From contig JADKDL010000004.1 of the NCBI GenBank assembly GCA_016714605.1, positions 1 through 64,000 on the forward strand: 64,000 bases of DNA, in the 5' to 3' direction. Positions 54,813 to 62,854 of the stretch are shown here, one piece after another. The DNA is from Bacteroidales bacterium (GTDB taxonomy: Bacteria; Bacteroidota; Bacteroidia; Bacteroidales; UBA1715). Numbering within the stretch: position 1 is the stretch's first letter; the number at the start of each line of letters is the position of its first letter. The position numbers and the translations under genes were made by a program. A model generated the notes under the pieces. It saw only the letters and a program-made list of their open reading frames with translations. It made no database searches and was not told where the DNA came from.

Positions 54813-55003
54813 TTGTAAACAACTCTCTGTTGAAAACTTCTTTCCTTCTTACCCCTTCATTCCCAATTATTTTATTTATTTTCACTTTCGGAAATTGCTA
54901 GAGGGGAAGGAATCAATTTTTCTTTCTAAACAAATCATTTTCTCAGAAAGATTGTGATGTTGATAAATGAAATATAACACCTATAAGTGATACTGAAATG
55001 TTA
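54813..55003 (+). repeat. Cassette-associated repeat R, copy F
   Basis: Long version (about 190 bp), with 'ctcagaaagattgtgatgtt' and 'gatactgaaatgtt' as in copies A and B. It ends 20 bp before the primase-like gene. The 54671..54812 stretch holds no gene. Confidence 0.8.
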
Positions 55004-55023
55004 GCCGTCACCTAAAAAAAACT

Positions 55024-56046
55024 ATGCAGACATTGACAGACATATTAAATACGAAAGTTTCTTTACAAGCAAACACTTGGACAGAAATTGCTAGTGAACT
55101 GACAATTGAAGCGGTTTTAAATCAAATTAAGTCCGACAAACACAAAAGACAAATTGAAGACCTTAGAAATAAGCTAGAACAAGGTGATAAGGAATATTAC
55201 GATAACTATAAAAAACGATTACCTGCCGTTACATTTAGTGCGACATTTAATAGTAGACGGACAAATGAACATTTGAAATCATATAACCCATTAATAGTAA
55301 TTGATATTGACAAGCTTGACACCCAACAATTAAAAACAACTTATGACGATTTAATTGGAGACCCTTATGTATTTTCATTTTGGCGTTCCCCTTCAAACAA
55401 TGGATACAAAGGCATAGTCGCAATAGACTACCAAATCAATGAAGCTGAAATTGATTTAGTTGGCAAACATAAAAGTGCATTTAAAAAACTATCTGATTAC
55501 TTTCTAGAAAAGTATGGAATTGAATTAGACAAGAGCGGAAGTGACATTACAAGGCTTTGTTTTTTAACATTTGACATTTTTTTAGTTCAAAAATTAATCT
55601 TTGACAATTTTATTGTAACAAATGAGGATTTAATAGTTAATGTAAAATCGACAGCAAATAAGAATGTTAAGTTGTCTTTTGCTAGCAATCTTGATGCACT
55701 CTATAATCCAAGAGGAAAAAACAATCAATTTGACAGAAAAATAATGACCGATATTATTAGATATTTAAGAAATAAGAAATATTCAATAACTCACAATTAT
55801 GAGGAATGGTGTAAAGTTGCAATGGCAATAGCTAATACTTTCACTTATGAAATTGGTCTAAACTATTTTTTAAAATTGAGTTCATTGGATAGCGATAAAT
55901 ACAATGAAATTGCTTGTACAAATTTTTTAATTAATTGTTATGAAACAAGAAAAGGAAACATAAATTTCAGCAGTTTGGTTTATCTGGCAAATCAAAAAGG
56001 TTATAAAACTAAATATCAAAAAAATGGGGTTCCGAAGACGGATTAA
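55024..56046 (+). CDS. Primase-polymerase-like protein (BT4734/VirE_N type)
   Basis: The 340-residue protein has the archaeo-eukaryotic primase-like core seen in BT4734/BF3469-family proteins: 'NPLIVIDIDKLDTQQL' (DxD metal site, 93-97), 'FWRSPSNNGYKGIVAID' (119-135), and 'DKSGSDITRLCFLTFD' (169-184). The C-terminal part (240-335) is a PriCT-like helical region ('EEWCKVAMAIANTFTYE'). Such proteins make primers or fill DNA. It stands directly before a reverse transcriptase gene with a 125-bp structured gap, both preceded by repeat copy F, so they probably act together. Confidence 0.78.
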   Translation: MQTLTDILNTKVSLQANTWTEIASELTIEAVLNQIKSDKHKRQIEDLRNKLEQGDKEYYDNYKKRLPAVTFSATFNSRRTNEHLKSYNPLIVIDIDKLDTQQLKTTYDDLIGDPYVFSFWRSPSNNGYKGIVAIDYQINEAEIDLVGKHKSAFKKLSDYFLEKYGIELDKSGSDITRLCFLTFDIFLVQKLIFDNFIVTNEDLIVNVKSTANKNVKLSFASNLDALYNPRGKNNQFDRKIMTDIIRYLRNKKYSITHNYEEWCKVAMAIANTFTYEIGLNYFLKLSSLDSDKYNEIACTNFLINCYETRKGNINFSSLVYLANQKGYKTKYQKNGVPKTD

Positions 56047-56166
56047 TTTTCGTAAGTATCACTCTCTTCAACAAAGTCCTAGAGAGCTTAAAACAAGGCA
56101 GCGACATTATATGTCAGTATCTTTGTCAATAGGTGTGCAAACACTTTACAGGAACCCCTATTTTTT
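56018..56166 (+). ncRNA. Putative structured RNA between PrimPol and reverse transcriptase genes
   Basis: Bases 56018..56033 ('aaaaaaatggggttcc') pair with 56151..56166 ('ggaacccctatttttt'), leaving one mismatch or bulge, to close a loop of about 117 nt. Inside are smaller hairpins: 'ctctct'/'agagag' around 56063-56097, and 'gacat'/'atgtc' near 56103-56115. The element ends 5 bp before the reverse transcriptase ATG and overlaps the last codons of the primase-like gene. Defence and retron RTs usually have a template or guide RNA next to the RT gene, so this is a candidate; expression is not shown. Confidence 0.45.
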
Positions 56167-56171
56167 GATTT

Positions 56172-58007
56172 ATGAAAACATTTGACCAACATTTTAGTGA
56201 AGATGCCATCATTAGACAAATATGTAAAGTGAGGGTTAAAGTGGCCAAAAGTAAATCCAAAAAGCATTTACTTCATTTATTAACATCTAATAAAAAGTAT
56301 AATTATCACATTCTTTCAAAAACTCCTCCGACTAACGAATTTGAAGACCATCAATTAGAATTAACTCAATTCCTTTCTACAATTTTACCTCCAAGAAAAA
56401 AATGGTTAAAACTTGGAGAAGTTTCACGATTAAACTTCAAAGCAATAGATGCAATAAAAAAGGCAAAAGAGAGCAATGAGAAAATTAATAAGAGAAATTA
56501 CTCATTAACAACAAATGACAAAAATTTCTATTCTCTTATAAAGACCATTAAAGTTTATAGAAAAAAGAAATCTCAAGAACAGTGGCTATTAAATTTAATG
56601 AGTTATGTCAATGAAATAAAAACACTTTCCTTAAGTGAGAAATATCAGGTTCAAAAACCACTAATTTTACCAAAACTAAAGGATAAAGTTAAAAAGCATA
56701 GAAACAATGAATGTCGTCCGATTTGTATGTTTAACTTGACGGATAGAATTATTTTGAGCACCACAAATAAATTTCTAACAAGATTATTTGATGACCATTT
56801 TCAAGATAGTTCATATGCGTTTAGGTCAAAAAAGAATAACCAAAATCAAATTTTATCACACCACGATTGTATAAAGGAGATTTTAAAATACAGGAATAAA
56901 ATCACGGCAAACGAACTTTACGTTGTTGAGTGCGATATGAAAAAATTTTATGACACAGTAAATCATAAAATAGTTAGGGTTTTATTTAATGAACTTATTT
57001 TAACCTCTAAAAAACTATACCCAGAATTTAATTTAAATGCACCAGTTCGAATATTTGAAAGCTATTTAATTTGCTTCGCTTTCAATATAGATATGCCTAA
57101 ACCTAGTGATACTCAATATTGGACCTCATACAAAATTCAAAATGGTGAATTTGCATGGATTGAAGATGTAATTTCCCAACATTACAAAGATATTTCAATT
57201 GAAAGGATTGGCGTTCCTCAAGGCGGTGCACTTTCGGGACTTATAGCAAACATTTATCTGAATCAAGCTGATATTAAAATGCTTGATAAAAATATACTTT
57301 ACCAGAGGTTTTGTGATGATATGATTATTATTTCTGATAATTTACAGGAGTGCGAAATGGCAAAAGAGCTATATGAAAACACACTTTTTGAATTAAAGTT
57401 GTTTCCACATCAATTCAAAAATGAAAGTCAATTAATGTCAACTAAAGACGAGGTTATTAACTACAAACTTTTTTGGGATGGAAAATCTAAAGGACCTTAT
57501 AAATGGGGTAAAATTGAAAACAACTGTTTCCCATGGATAGGTTTCGTAGGTTATGAAATCAATTATTCAGGAGAAATTCGTATAAGAAAGAAATCAATTA
57601 AAAAAGAATTAAATAAACAAAAAAAAATAATAAACGAAATTAAAAATGCTATAAAAATTGGCATGCGAAAGCCAAAAGGAACCGCAACTGAATCAGCAAT
57701 CAATAGACTTATAGGCATGTCTGTTGGACGTATTGGTCTTGACAATTTTGACGAAGTTTCGACAGACTTATGTTGGAAGAATGGATTTAAAGAATTGACA
57801 ATAAATGAATATTCTATAAGACAAATCAAACATCTAGACAGAAATAGAAGCAAACACTATTATAAACTATTGAAAGATGTTGAAGAACCCGAATTAGAAC
57901 TGAAAGAACAAGACGACAGGCAAGTTATTAAGTATAACAAACCATTTAGCTATTATTATCAAATTTTGGAACGACAAAAAAAGGCGAACTGTCAACAATG
58001 TGTATAA
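56172..58007 (+). CDS. Reverse transcriptase of an unassigned (defence-type?) group
   Basis: The 611-residue protein has an N-terminal extension of about 160 residues, then RT motifs: fingers 'LPKLKDKVKKHRNNECRPIC', A 'VVECDMKKFYDTVNH' (Asp255), B 'RIGVPQGGALSGLIANIY' (345-362), C 'YQRFCDDMIIIS' (FCDD at 380-383 instead of YADD), and E-like 'FPWIGFVGYEI'. A basic thumb follows. It has no maturase/X or endonuclease domain and no variable repeat nearby, so it is neither an intron RT nor a diversity-generating RT. A stand-alone RT of the 'unknown group' (DRT-like) kind is likely. Operon partners: the primase-like gene upstream and possibly the 217-residue gene downstream. Confidence 0.82.
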   Translation: MKTFDQHFSEDAIIRQICKVRVKVAKSKSKKHLLHLLTSNKKYNYHILSKTPPTNEFEDHQLELTQFLSTILPPRKKWLKLGEVSRLNFKAIDAIKKAKESNEKINKRNYSLTTNDKNFYSLIKTIKVYRKKKSQEQWLLNLMSYVNEIKTLSLSEKYQVQKPLILPKLKDKVKKHRNNECRPICMFNLTDRIILSTTNKFLTRLFDDHFQDSSYAFRSKKNNQNQILSHHDCIKEILKYRNKITANELYVVECDMKKFYDTVNHKIVRVLFNELILTSKKLYPEFNLNAPVRIFESYLICFAFNIDMPKPSDTQYWTSYKIQNGEFAWIEDVISQHYKDISIERIGVPQGGALSGLIANIYLNQADIKMLDKNILYQRFCDDMIIISDNLQECEMAKELYENTLFELKLFPHQFKNESQLMSTKDEVINYKLFWDGKSKGPYKWGKIENNCFPWIGFVGYEINYSGEIRIRKKSIKKELNKQKKIINEIKNAIKIGMRKPKGTATESAINRLIGMSVGRIGLDNFDEVSTDLCWKNGFKELTINEYSIRQIKHLDRNRSKHYYKLLKDVEEPELELKEQDDRQVIKYNKPFSYYYQILERQKKANCQQCV

Positions 58008-58158
58008 TTCACGAGGGTTTCAGAGGTTTTCGAGCGGCATCACCCGCATCAAATTTGGGTGGTAACTTGATAGATTTGAAGCCCGCAATCCCTTACGAAA
58101 TCATACACTAAACTTTAGCAGCAAGCTTAAGCACAACTACAAATAAATCAACCGAAAG

Positions 58159-58812
58159 ATGTTGTATTATAAACTTATAGAAAACCCGAAAGTTGTCGGA
58201 ACAATTATAAATACTGAAGATAATTTTGATTTTAAAAGAATAGAAAGATTTTCAAGTTTAAAACATTTATTAAAACTCTTATTTGAAGTTTCTTATTCAA
58301 ACAATATTCCTCTTCACTATATTTTATCACAAATTTACCCAAATGTATTTCGACCTGAAATTGCTATACGAAATGAACAGAAATTACTGAATGATATTGA
58401 GAAAGTTCGAAAAGAAATGAATCGAACGAATTTCGATATATTCTCTGAATTCAAATATTTTAATGATTTTATTCTTGATATGATTCGCAGTGACTTAGCA
58501 AACTCAAATATCCTTTTACCTGATAGATTTAAATCTCATTTCTTTTTTGAAACTATAGAAGAATGCATTCAGTATCACAATGAACTACTTAATTGCAGAC
58601 CTTGTAAATTAGTTGAAGTAGAATTAATAGACAAGAAACAAATTATTAAATTGGATAATAGACTTTTAACAACTTTTGAAAATAGTCATACATCTAATGA
58701 TTTTTACAACCAAGCAAAAGAATGTTTGATTGGAAATGTTACCGAAAATCCTTTATATGAAATTGTTTTTCAAGGTAAATATCAAATTAAATATCATTTA
58801 TTGGATTTATAA
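58159..58812 (+). CDS. Hypothetical protein downstream of the RT (DUF2441-like end, tentative)
   Basis: The 217-residue protein is soluble and intact. Its C-terminal half has 'DRFKSHFFFETIEECIQYHN', 'LVEVELIDKKQIIKLDN', 'YNQAKECLIGNVTENPLYEI' and 'VFQGKYQI'. This resembles the layout of DUF2441, a family thought to be related to ADP-ribosyltransferase folds; the match is from memory and weak. It lies 151 bp after the RT on the same strand. The gap holds a 'caccc...gggtg' hairpin. It may be an effector of the RT system or an independent cassette. Confidence 0.55.
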   Translation: MLYYKLIENPKVVGTIINTEDNFDFKRIERFSSLKHLLKLLFEVSYSNNIPLHYILSQIYPNVFRPEIAIRNEQKLLNDIEKVRKEMNRTNFDIFSEFKYFNDFILDMIRSDLANSNILLPDRFKSHFFFETIEECIQYHNELLNCRPCKLVEVELIDKKQIIKLDNRLLTTFENSHTSNDFYNQAKECLIGNVTENPLYEIVFQGKYQIKYHLLDL

Positions 58813-58954
58813 TAAAAGCCAGCTGCTTATCGAGTAGGCTGCCAGAGTAGTACAATGATTACTGGAAATCCTCTCCCTTTACGTTACGAGGAGCCATTTA
58901 CACAGCAATTCCCTAATTCACAGCAAACAAAAATATTTAGGAGTTCATAACCGA

Positions 58955-59098
58955 ACTCATTTTTTTTCACAACACCTTTTCTACCCCCAACTCCCAAACA
59001 GAGTCATTTTTTTTTGCTTTTTTCCCAGTAAGCTTAAACCAAACCATAGAAAAACAACCCTCCACATTCCCCAATCTCCGCAGTTTATCTACATTCAA
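58955..59098 (+). repeat. Dispersed repeat G, copy 2
   Basis: It matches 45468..45614 by eye at roughly 85-90%. Like copy 1 it precedes helicase-locus DNA, so G and the helicase 5' region were copied as one block with other DNA between. Confidence 0.75.
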
Positions 59099-59224
59099 AC
59101 CAACTCAATCCCCCAATTGTTAATAATCTGTTAAAAATATTGTTATAATTTATTTATTATTGTTATTTTATTTTGACATTTTTGCACTGCAATTTATTAT
59201 AGATTAACATTAAAAAATATTATT

Positions 59225-59335
59225 ATGGCTAGTACAAGTGAAAAATGGCACGCTAAAAACCTCGTAAATCTAGATGAACTCGTTGTTTATGTAACAGGTT
59301 TCGGGGAGGTGTACAACTCCTCTAAAGAATTGTAA
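59225..59335 (+). pseudogene. Truncated small ORF
   Basis: A 36-residue peptide (MASTSEKWHAKNLVNLDELV and on, ending 'GFGEVYNSSKEL'). It resembles the N-terminus of a conserved Bacteroidota hypothetical family of about 200 residues that I recall but cannot verify. It ends where the duplicated helicase upstream DNA begins (about 59346), so it was cut by that rearrangement. Confidence 0.35.
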
Positions 59336-59345
59336 TATACTGAAC

Positions 59346-59671
59346 TAAATACAGCCCTAGATGTTCGACTTTTATAGAAAATACATTTAAACACTTAATT
59401 CGCATTAGTAATATATCAGAACGATAATTCTTACCATCTAACCCCTCTCTTTTCACCATTCTTAACTGAATTGTAATTTTGTTTTACCCCAAAGTATTGT
59501 CAATGACATTCTATAACGGACCTTTGTGGTTCAATTTTAAAATATCTTTATAGTGACTTTCGACGATTTAAATTTAAATGACCCCTTGCGTAATGCATTA
59601 GAGGAACATAGATACGAGTTTCCGACAGTCCAAACTCGGGGCGCAACTTCAAGTCGCACTCCGAGTTTGGT
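59346..59671 (+). pseudogene. Internally deleted copy of the helicase locus
   Basis: 59346..59625 copies 45757..46038 (upstream region, promoter and the first 25 or so codons, starting 'gtgactttcgacgattt'). It then jumps to 'agtccaaactcgg', the terminator region at 47299..47343. About 1.26 kb of helicase coding sequence is missing. The -7 element is mutated (GACCTTTG). Confidence 0.85.
59630..59670 (-). terminator. Hairpin at the end of the chemotaxis receptor gene
   Basis: This is a copy of the helicase terminator ('ccaaactcgg'/'ccgagtttgg' stem). It now lies 37 bp after the stop of the minus-strand chemotaxis gene and may serve as its terminator. Confidence 0.6.
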
Positions 59672-59706
59672 AAATGTATTTTTTTCACTTTCAAATAACT
59701 GAGTTC

Positions 59707-61620
59707 TTAAAAATCTTTTGATTTAAAGAAAGATATTGTTTTAAGTATTTGTTCGGTTTCCGATTCTAATTCTATTGCACTTGCAGCAAGCTCTTCGCTC
59801 GATGCTGCATTTTGCTGAACTATGTTGTTGAGCAATTGAATAGCATTATTTATTTGCGACACTCCACCGGCTTGTTCATCGCTTGCAAGCGAAATTTCTT
59901 TAACAAGATTTGTGGTTTTTTCCAATTCCGGAATAGCTTTGTTCATTAAATCGCCGGTGTTATTTGCTAAAGCATGACTTTGTTGAGCAAGTGTTACAAT
60001 TTCATCTGCTGCTTTTTTACTACGCTCTGCAAGTCTTCTAACTTCTGCAGCAACCACAGCAAATCCTTTACCTTGTTCTCCGGCTCTTGCAGCTTCTACC
60101 GCAGCGTTTAGTGCAAGCATATTTGTCTGGAATGCAATGTCGTTTACAATTTTAATTTTCTCGGCTATAATTTTATTTGCATTTACTGAATCTATTGTTG
60201 TTTTTGCAACTTCAAGAATGCTTTTCAATGTATTATCCGACATTGTATTAGCTTGAACTGAGTTATGGTTGTTTTGTGTAATATTTGCATACATTTCTTC
60301 CATGGTTGCTGATACTTCCTCTACAGAAGTTGCCTGTTGATTAGCTCCGGCAGCCAGTTGTTGGGCTGTGCTGCTTAATGAGGTACTTGAGGTTGAAATA
60401 TTGTTTATACCATTTACTACAGACTCAACGGCAACTTTAATTTTTACAGACATATCACCTAATGCTCTTGTTAAATCGCCAATTTCATCGGTTCTTTTGA
60501 GCGATTCTTCATCAATGGTTATATCTAAGTTTCCTTCTGCAAACAACTTTGCCGATTCTATACCTTTTATTATTGGACGAGTAATGTTTCTAGATAAAAT
60601 AAATATTACAAAGCCAATAACAATTATTCCTAATATTCCAATTATTATTGTTATTAATATTATTTCTCTTGAATCTGCATACACTTCCTTTACGGGAATT
60701 TCAATCATTACGCTCCAAGGTTTATCTGACCCTAGAAGATTAATAGGATGGAAATATCTAATAACTTTTTCATCACGTTGTTCGGATTTTGTAATTGTAA
60801 ATATTGAAGCTCCTTTTTTAATACTGTTTGTAATAGTATCAATATCTATAGTAATAATATCCTTTAAGTTTTTCAGAATAAGATTTTTGTCTGAATGAGC
60901 TGATATTTGCAGTTCGTGAGAAATAATAGACGCTTGTCCGGTACTATATATTTGTTGATGATCAATTATGTCTTGTAGTTCTGCAAGTAGTATATCTGTT
61001 CCTAGTACACCAATTGTTTTACCTTCTACAACTATTGGTTCGCAAATGGATGTTTCATATACATTATCGGCTGTATCGCCAGTGTAAGAATAGAATAAAG
61101 GTTCAAGAATTGTTGGTCGTTGAGTTTTGAATGGAATTGTGTAATAGTCTTCTTCATATTGCTCAAAAGCACCCATTTCTGTATGAATTGTTTCTCCATC
61201 TTTATATTTTGTGAAGTCAAATAATCCTTTAATAGGACTATATAATGAGTTGTTTAAGTAATTTTTATCTTCATCGAATCCATTTTTTTCATACATTATC
61301 CATATAGATATTAAATCATCATTGTTTTTAAGGGTGTTATAGATAATATCTTCTATAGGTGCTCTACCTGACTTGTTTTTACTTAGTGAATTAAAGCTTG
61401 TAATGAGCGATTTATTTAAGAGAATAGTTTGGTTTAGGAAGTCTGCTACCTTGGCAGAAATGTTTTCTGATTTTGATTGAGCTAATGTTAATCCGGTTTC
61501 TTCAGAGTTTTGCGATGCTTTGATGCCTATTATTGATAGAATAATCGTGTTTATCACAATCACAAATCCAAGAATATATAGCATTAGTCTTCCTGCAAGT
61601 TTGATTTTAAAATTTTTCAT
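59707..61620 (-). CDS. Methyl-accepting chemotaxis protein with a dCache-like sensor
   Basis: The 637-residue protein has a span at about 10-32, a periplasmic Cache sensor (33-305; 'DDLISIWIMYEKNGFDEDKN', 'GKTIGVLGTDILLAELQDII'), a second span (about 310-335), HAMP (336-390), and a signalling domain with the hairpin tip 'IAFQTNMLALNAAVEAARAG'. It ends in 'FFKSKDF' without a CheR-binding pentapeptide. It forms clusters with CheA/CheW, none of which is in this window. A likely operon with the TorF-like gene 35 bp upstream suggests coupled sensing and transport. Confidence 0.93.
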   Translation of the reverse strand: MKNFKIKLAGRLMLYILGFVIVINTIILSIIGIKASQNSEETGLTLAQSKSENISAKVADFLNQTILLNKSLITSFNSLSKNKSGRAPIEDIIYNTLKNNDDLISIWIMYEKNGFDEDKNYLNNSLYSPIKGLFDFTKYKDGETIHTEMGAFEQYEEDYYTIPFKTQRPTILEPLFYSYTGDTADNVYETSICEPIVVEGKTIGVLGTDILLAELQDIIDHQQIYSTGQASIISHELQISAHSDKNLILKNLKDIITIDIDTITNSIKKGASIFTITKSEQRDEKVIRYFHPINLLGSDKPWSVMIEIPVKEVYADSREIILITIIIGILGIIVIGFVIFILSRNITRPIIKGIESAKLFAEGNLDITIDEESLKRTDEIGDLTRALGDMSVKIKVAVESVVNGINNISTSSTSLSSTAQQLAAGANQQATSVEEVSATMEEMYANITQNNHNSVQANTMSDNTLKSILEVAKTTIDSVNANKIIAEKIKIVNDIAFQTNMLALNAAVEAARAGEQGKGFAVVAAEVRRLAERSKKAADEIVTLAQQSHALANNTGDLMNKAIPELEKTTNLVKEISLASDEQAGGVSQINNAIQLLNNIVQQNAASSEELAASAIELESETEQILKTISFFKSKDF

Positions 61621-61655
61621 ATTATGGTTTTTAAAATATTAGTTTAATAACTGTT

Positions 61656-62384
61656 TTATAGACTGATGGCAACTACAAAGTGTACATTGCCTAAATCTGG
61701 ATTTACGATAAACGATCCGGAGATTGGTAAAGTGAATTTGTCGGAAATTGTAATTTCTTTCGCCAGTGAAATACCAACATTTACAACATTAAATTCATCG
61801 GCATAATAACCCCTGTATGGAGTAATGCCTATAAATGAACTAAATTCCATGTTGTTTTTGAATGTCTTGTTGTATGCAAGTTCAAAATAAGCGGAATAAA
61901 GGTTTTTATTTGTGATTTCGTCGCGGTCGTTGCCAAACAAGAAAACACCTGCGGTTAAACTGAGAGGAATGTTTTTTATGTCTGCAATGGTTGTTGAAAC
62001 CTCAATGGCATGCCCTGTTTGCTTACTGTTCCAATTGAAATAATCGTAGTAACCTACCTTTTCATTTGGATTGAAGTAGTCGTTTACCGTTAAAGTAAAC
62101 CACGATTTTGTGAAGCTAAGATATAAGTCAACTTCTTGTATTGTATCCTCACCAATTGTGTACGATGCCCAAGAGCCTATACTAAAACTGCCAAGTGTAA
62201 AATCTAAGCAAGGTTGTATTGCCGGAGCTTTGCTCAAAGCCAAACCTCTCCAAACATATCTACTCACTATATCAGCCCCAATATTTGTTTCAATTTTCAA
62301 ACTATCGTCTGCTTTTACATTATAATTTAATAATACTAAGGTTGTAGAAAGCAATAGTACTATGTTTCTGAATGAAATCTTCAT
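61656..62384 (-). CDS. TorF-family putative outer membrane porin
   Basis: Start chosen at 62384 (MKISFRNIVLLLSTTLVLLN, signal peptide); a TATGTTTG promoter element (minus strand, 62406..62413) overlaps the longer start. The mature part begins 'IGADIVSRYVWRGLALSKAP', the TorF/Gcw_chp signature, followed by alternating barrel strands ('GSFSIGSWASYTIGEDTIQE', 'FTLTVNDYFNPN') and ends in 'HFVVAISL'. The family is predicted to form small outer membrane pores. It is cotranscribed with the chemotaxis receptor. Confidence 0.85.
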   Translation of the reverse strand: MKISFRNIVLLLSTTLVLLNYNVKADDSLKIETNIGADIVSRYVWRGLALSKAPAIQPCLDFTLGSFSIGSWASYTIGEDTIQEVDLYLSFTKSWFTLTVNDYFNPNEKVGYYDYFNWNSKQTGHAIEVSTTIADIKNIPLSLTAGVFLFGNDRDEITNKNLYSAYFELAYNKTFKNNMEFSSFIGITPYRGYYADEFNVVNVGISLAKEITISDKFTLPISGSFIVNPDLGNVHFVVAISL

Positions 62385-62405
62385 GTTTTTAATATCGTTT
62401 TGTAA

Positions 62406-62413
62406 CAAACATA
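62406..62413 (-). promoter_or_regulatory. -7 promoter element of the porin/chemotaxis operon
   Basis: TATGTTTG on the minus strand fits TAnnTTTG and lies 22 bp before the preferred start. No clear -33 TTG was found at the right distance. The rest of the 62409..62854 gap holds no gene, only AT-rich DNA and a short 'aatgc'/'gcatt' hairpin near 62781..62799. Confidence 0.4.
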
Positions 62414-62854
62414 TTTTCTTATGTTTGTATAAATTTGTTTATCAAATGTATTTACATTTAAATAATTTGAAAAGTATTTTTAGGTGATATAAATCATTTG
62501 TTATGATTATTCTTTTCAATACATATGAGTGTAATTTTCAAACATGAATTATGTCTGTGAAATTTAAGAACGCCGGTCTGGATCTTCCAAACTTTTTAAT
62601 TAATGTTCAAGTAATCTCGTAATATAAAGATTCTATCTTGTTTGTTCGAGAATTTTATTAGTGATATTTTTCTTAATAATTAGTAACATATATCAAAGAA
62701 AAAATAATCTAAATATTGTAACTTTATTCTTATTTAAGCGATTTAAAATGAATAAATTTACAACTGTTATTTGTACCTTATAATGCTAATTTAAGCATTA
62801 AGGACTTTTTAAAAAGAAATACAGTTAGCCTAATGTCAAGATATTATAAAAAAC

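Noticed and set aside
40351..55003. Classical integron with attC sites
   Set aside because: No tyrosine integrase is present, and repeat R lacks the paired core sites and overall palindromic shape of attC; a cassette-like arrangement is kept only as a hypothesis.
55024..58007. Diversity-generating retroelement
   Set aside because: The RT has FCDD and a long N-terminal extension; no template/variable repeat pair or Avd-like gene was seen nearby.
56172..58007. Group II intron
   Set aside because: No maturase (X) or HNH domain follows the RT, and no domain V-type hairpin was found at the 3' side.
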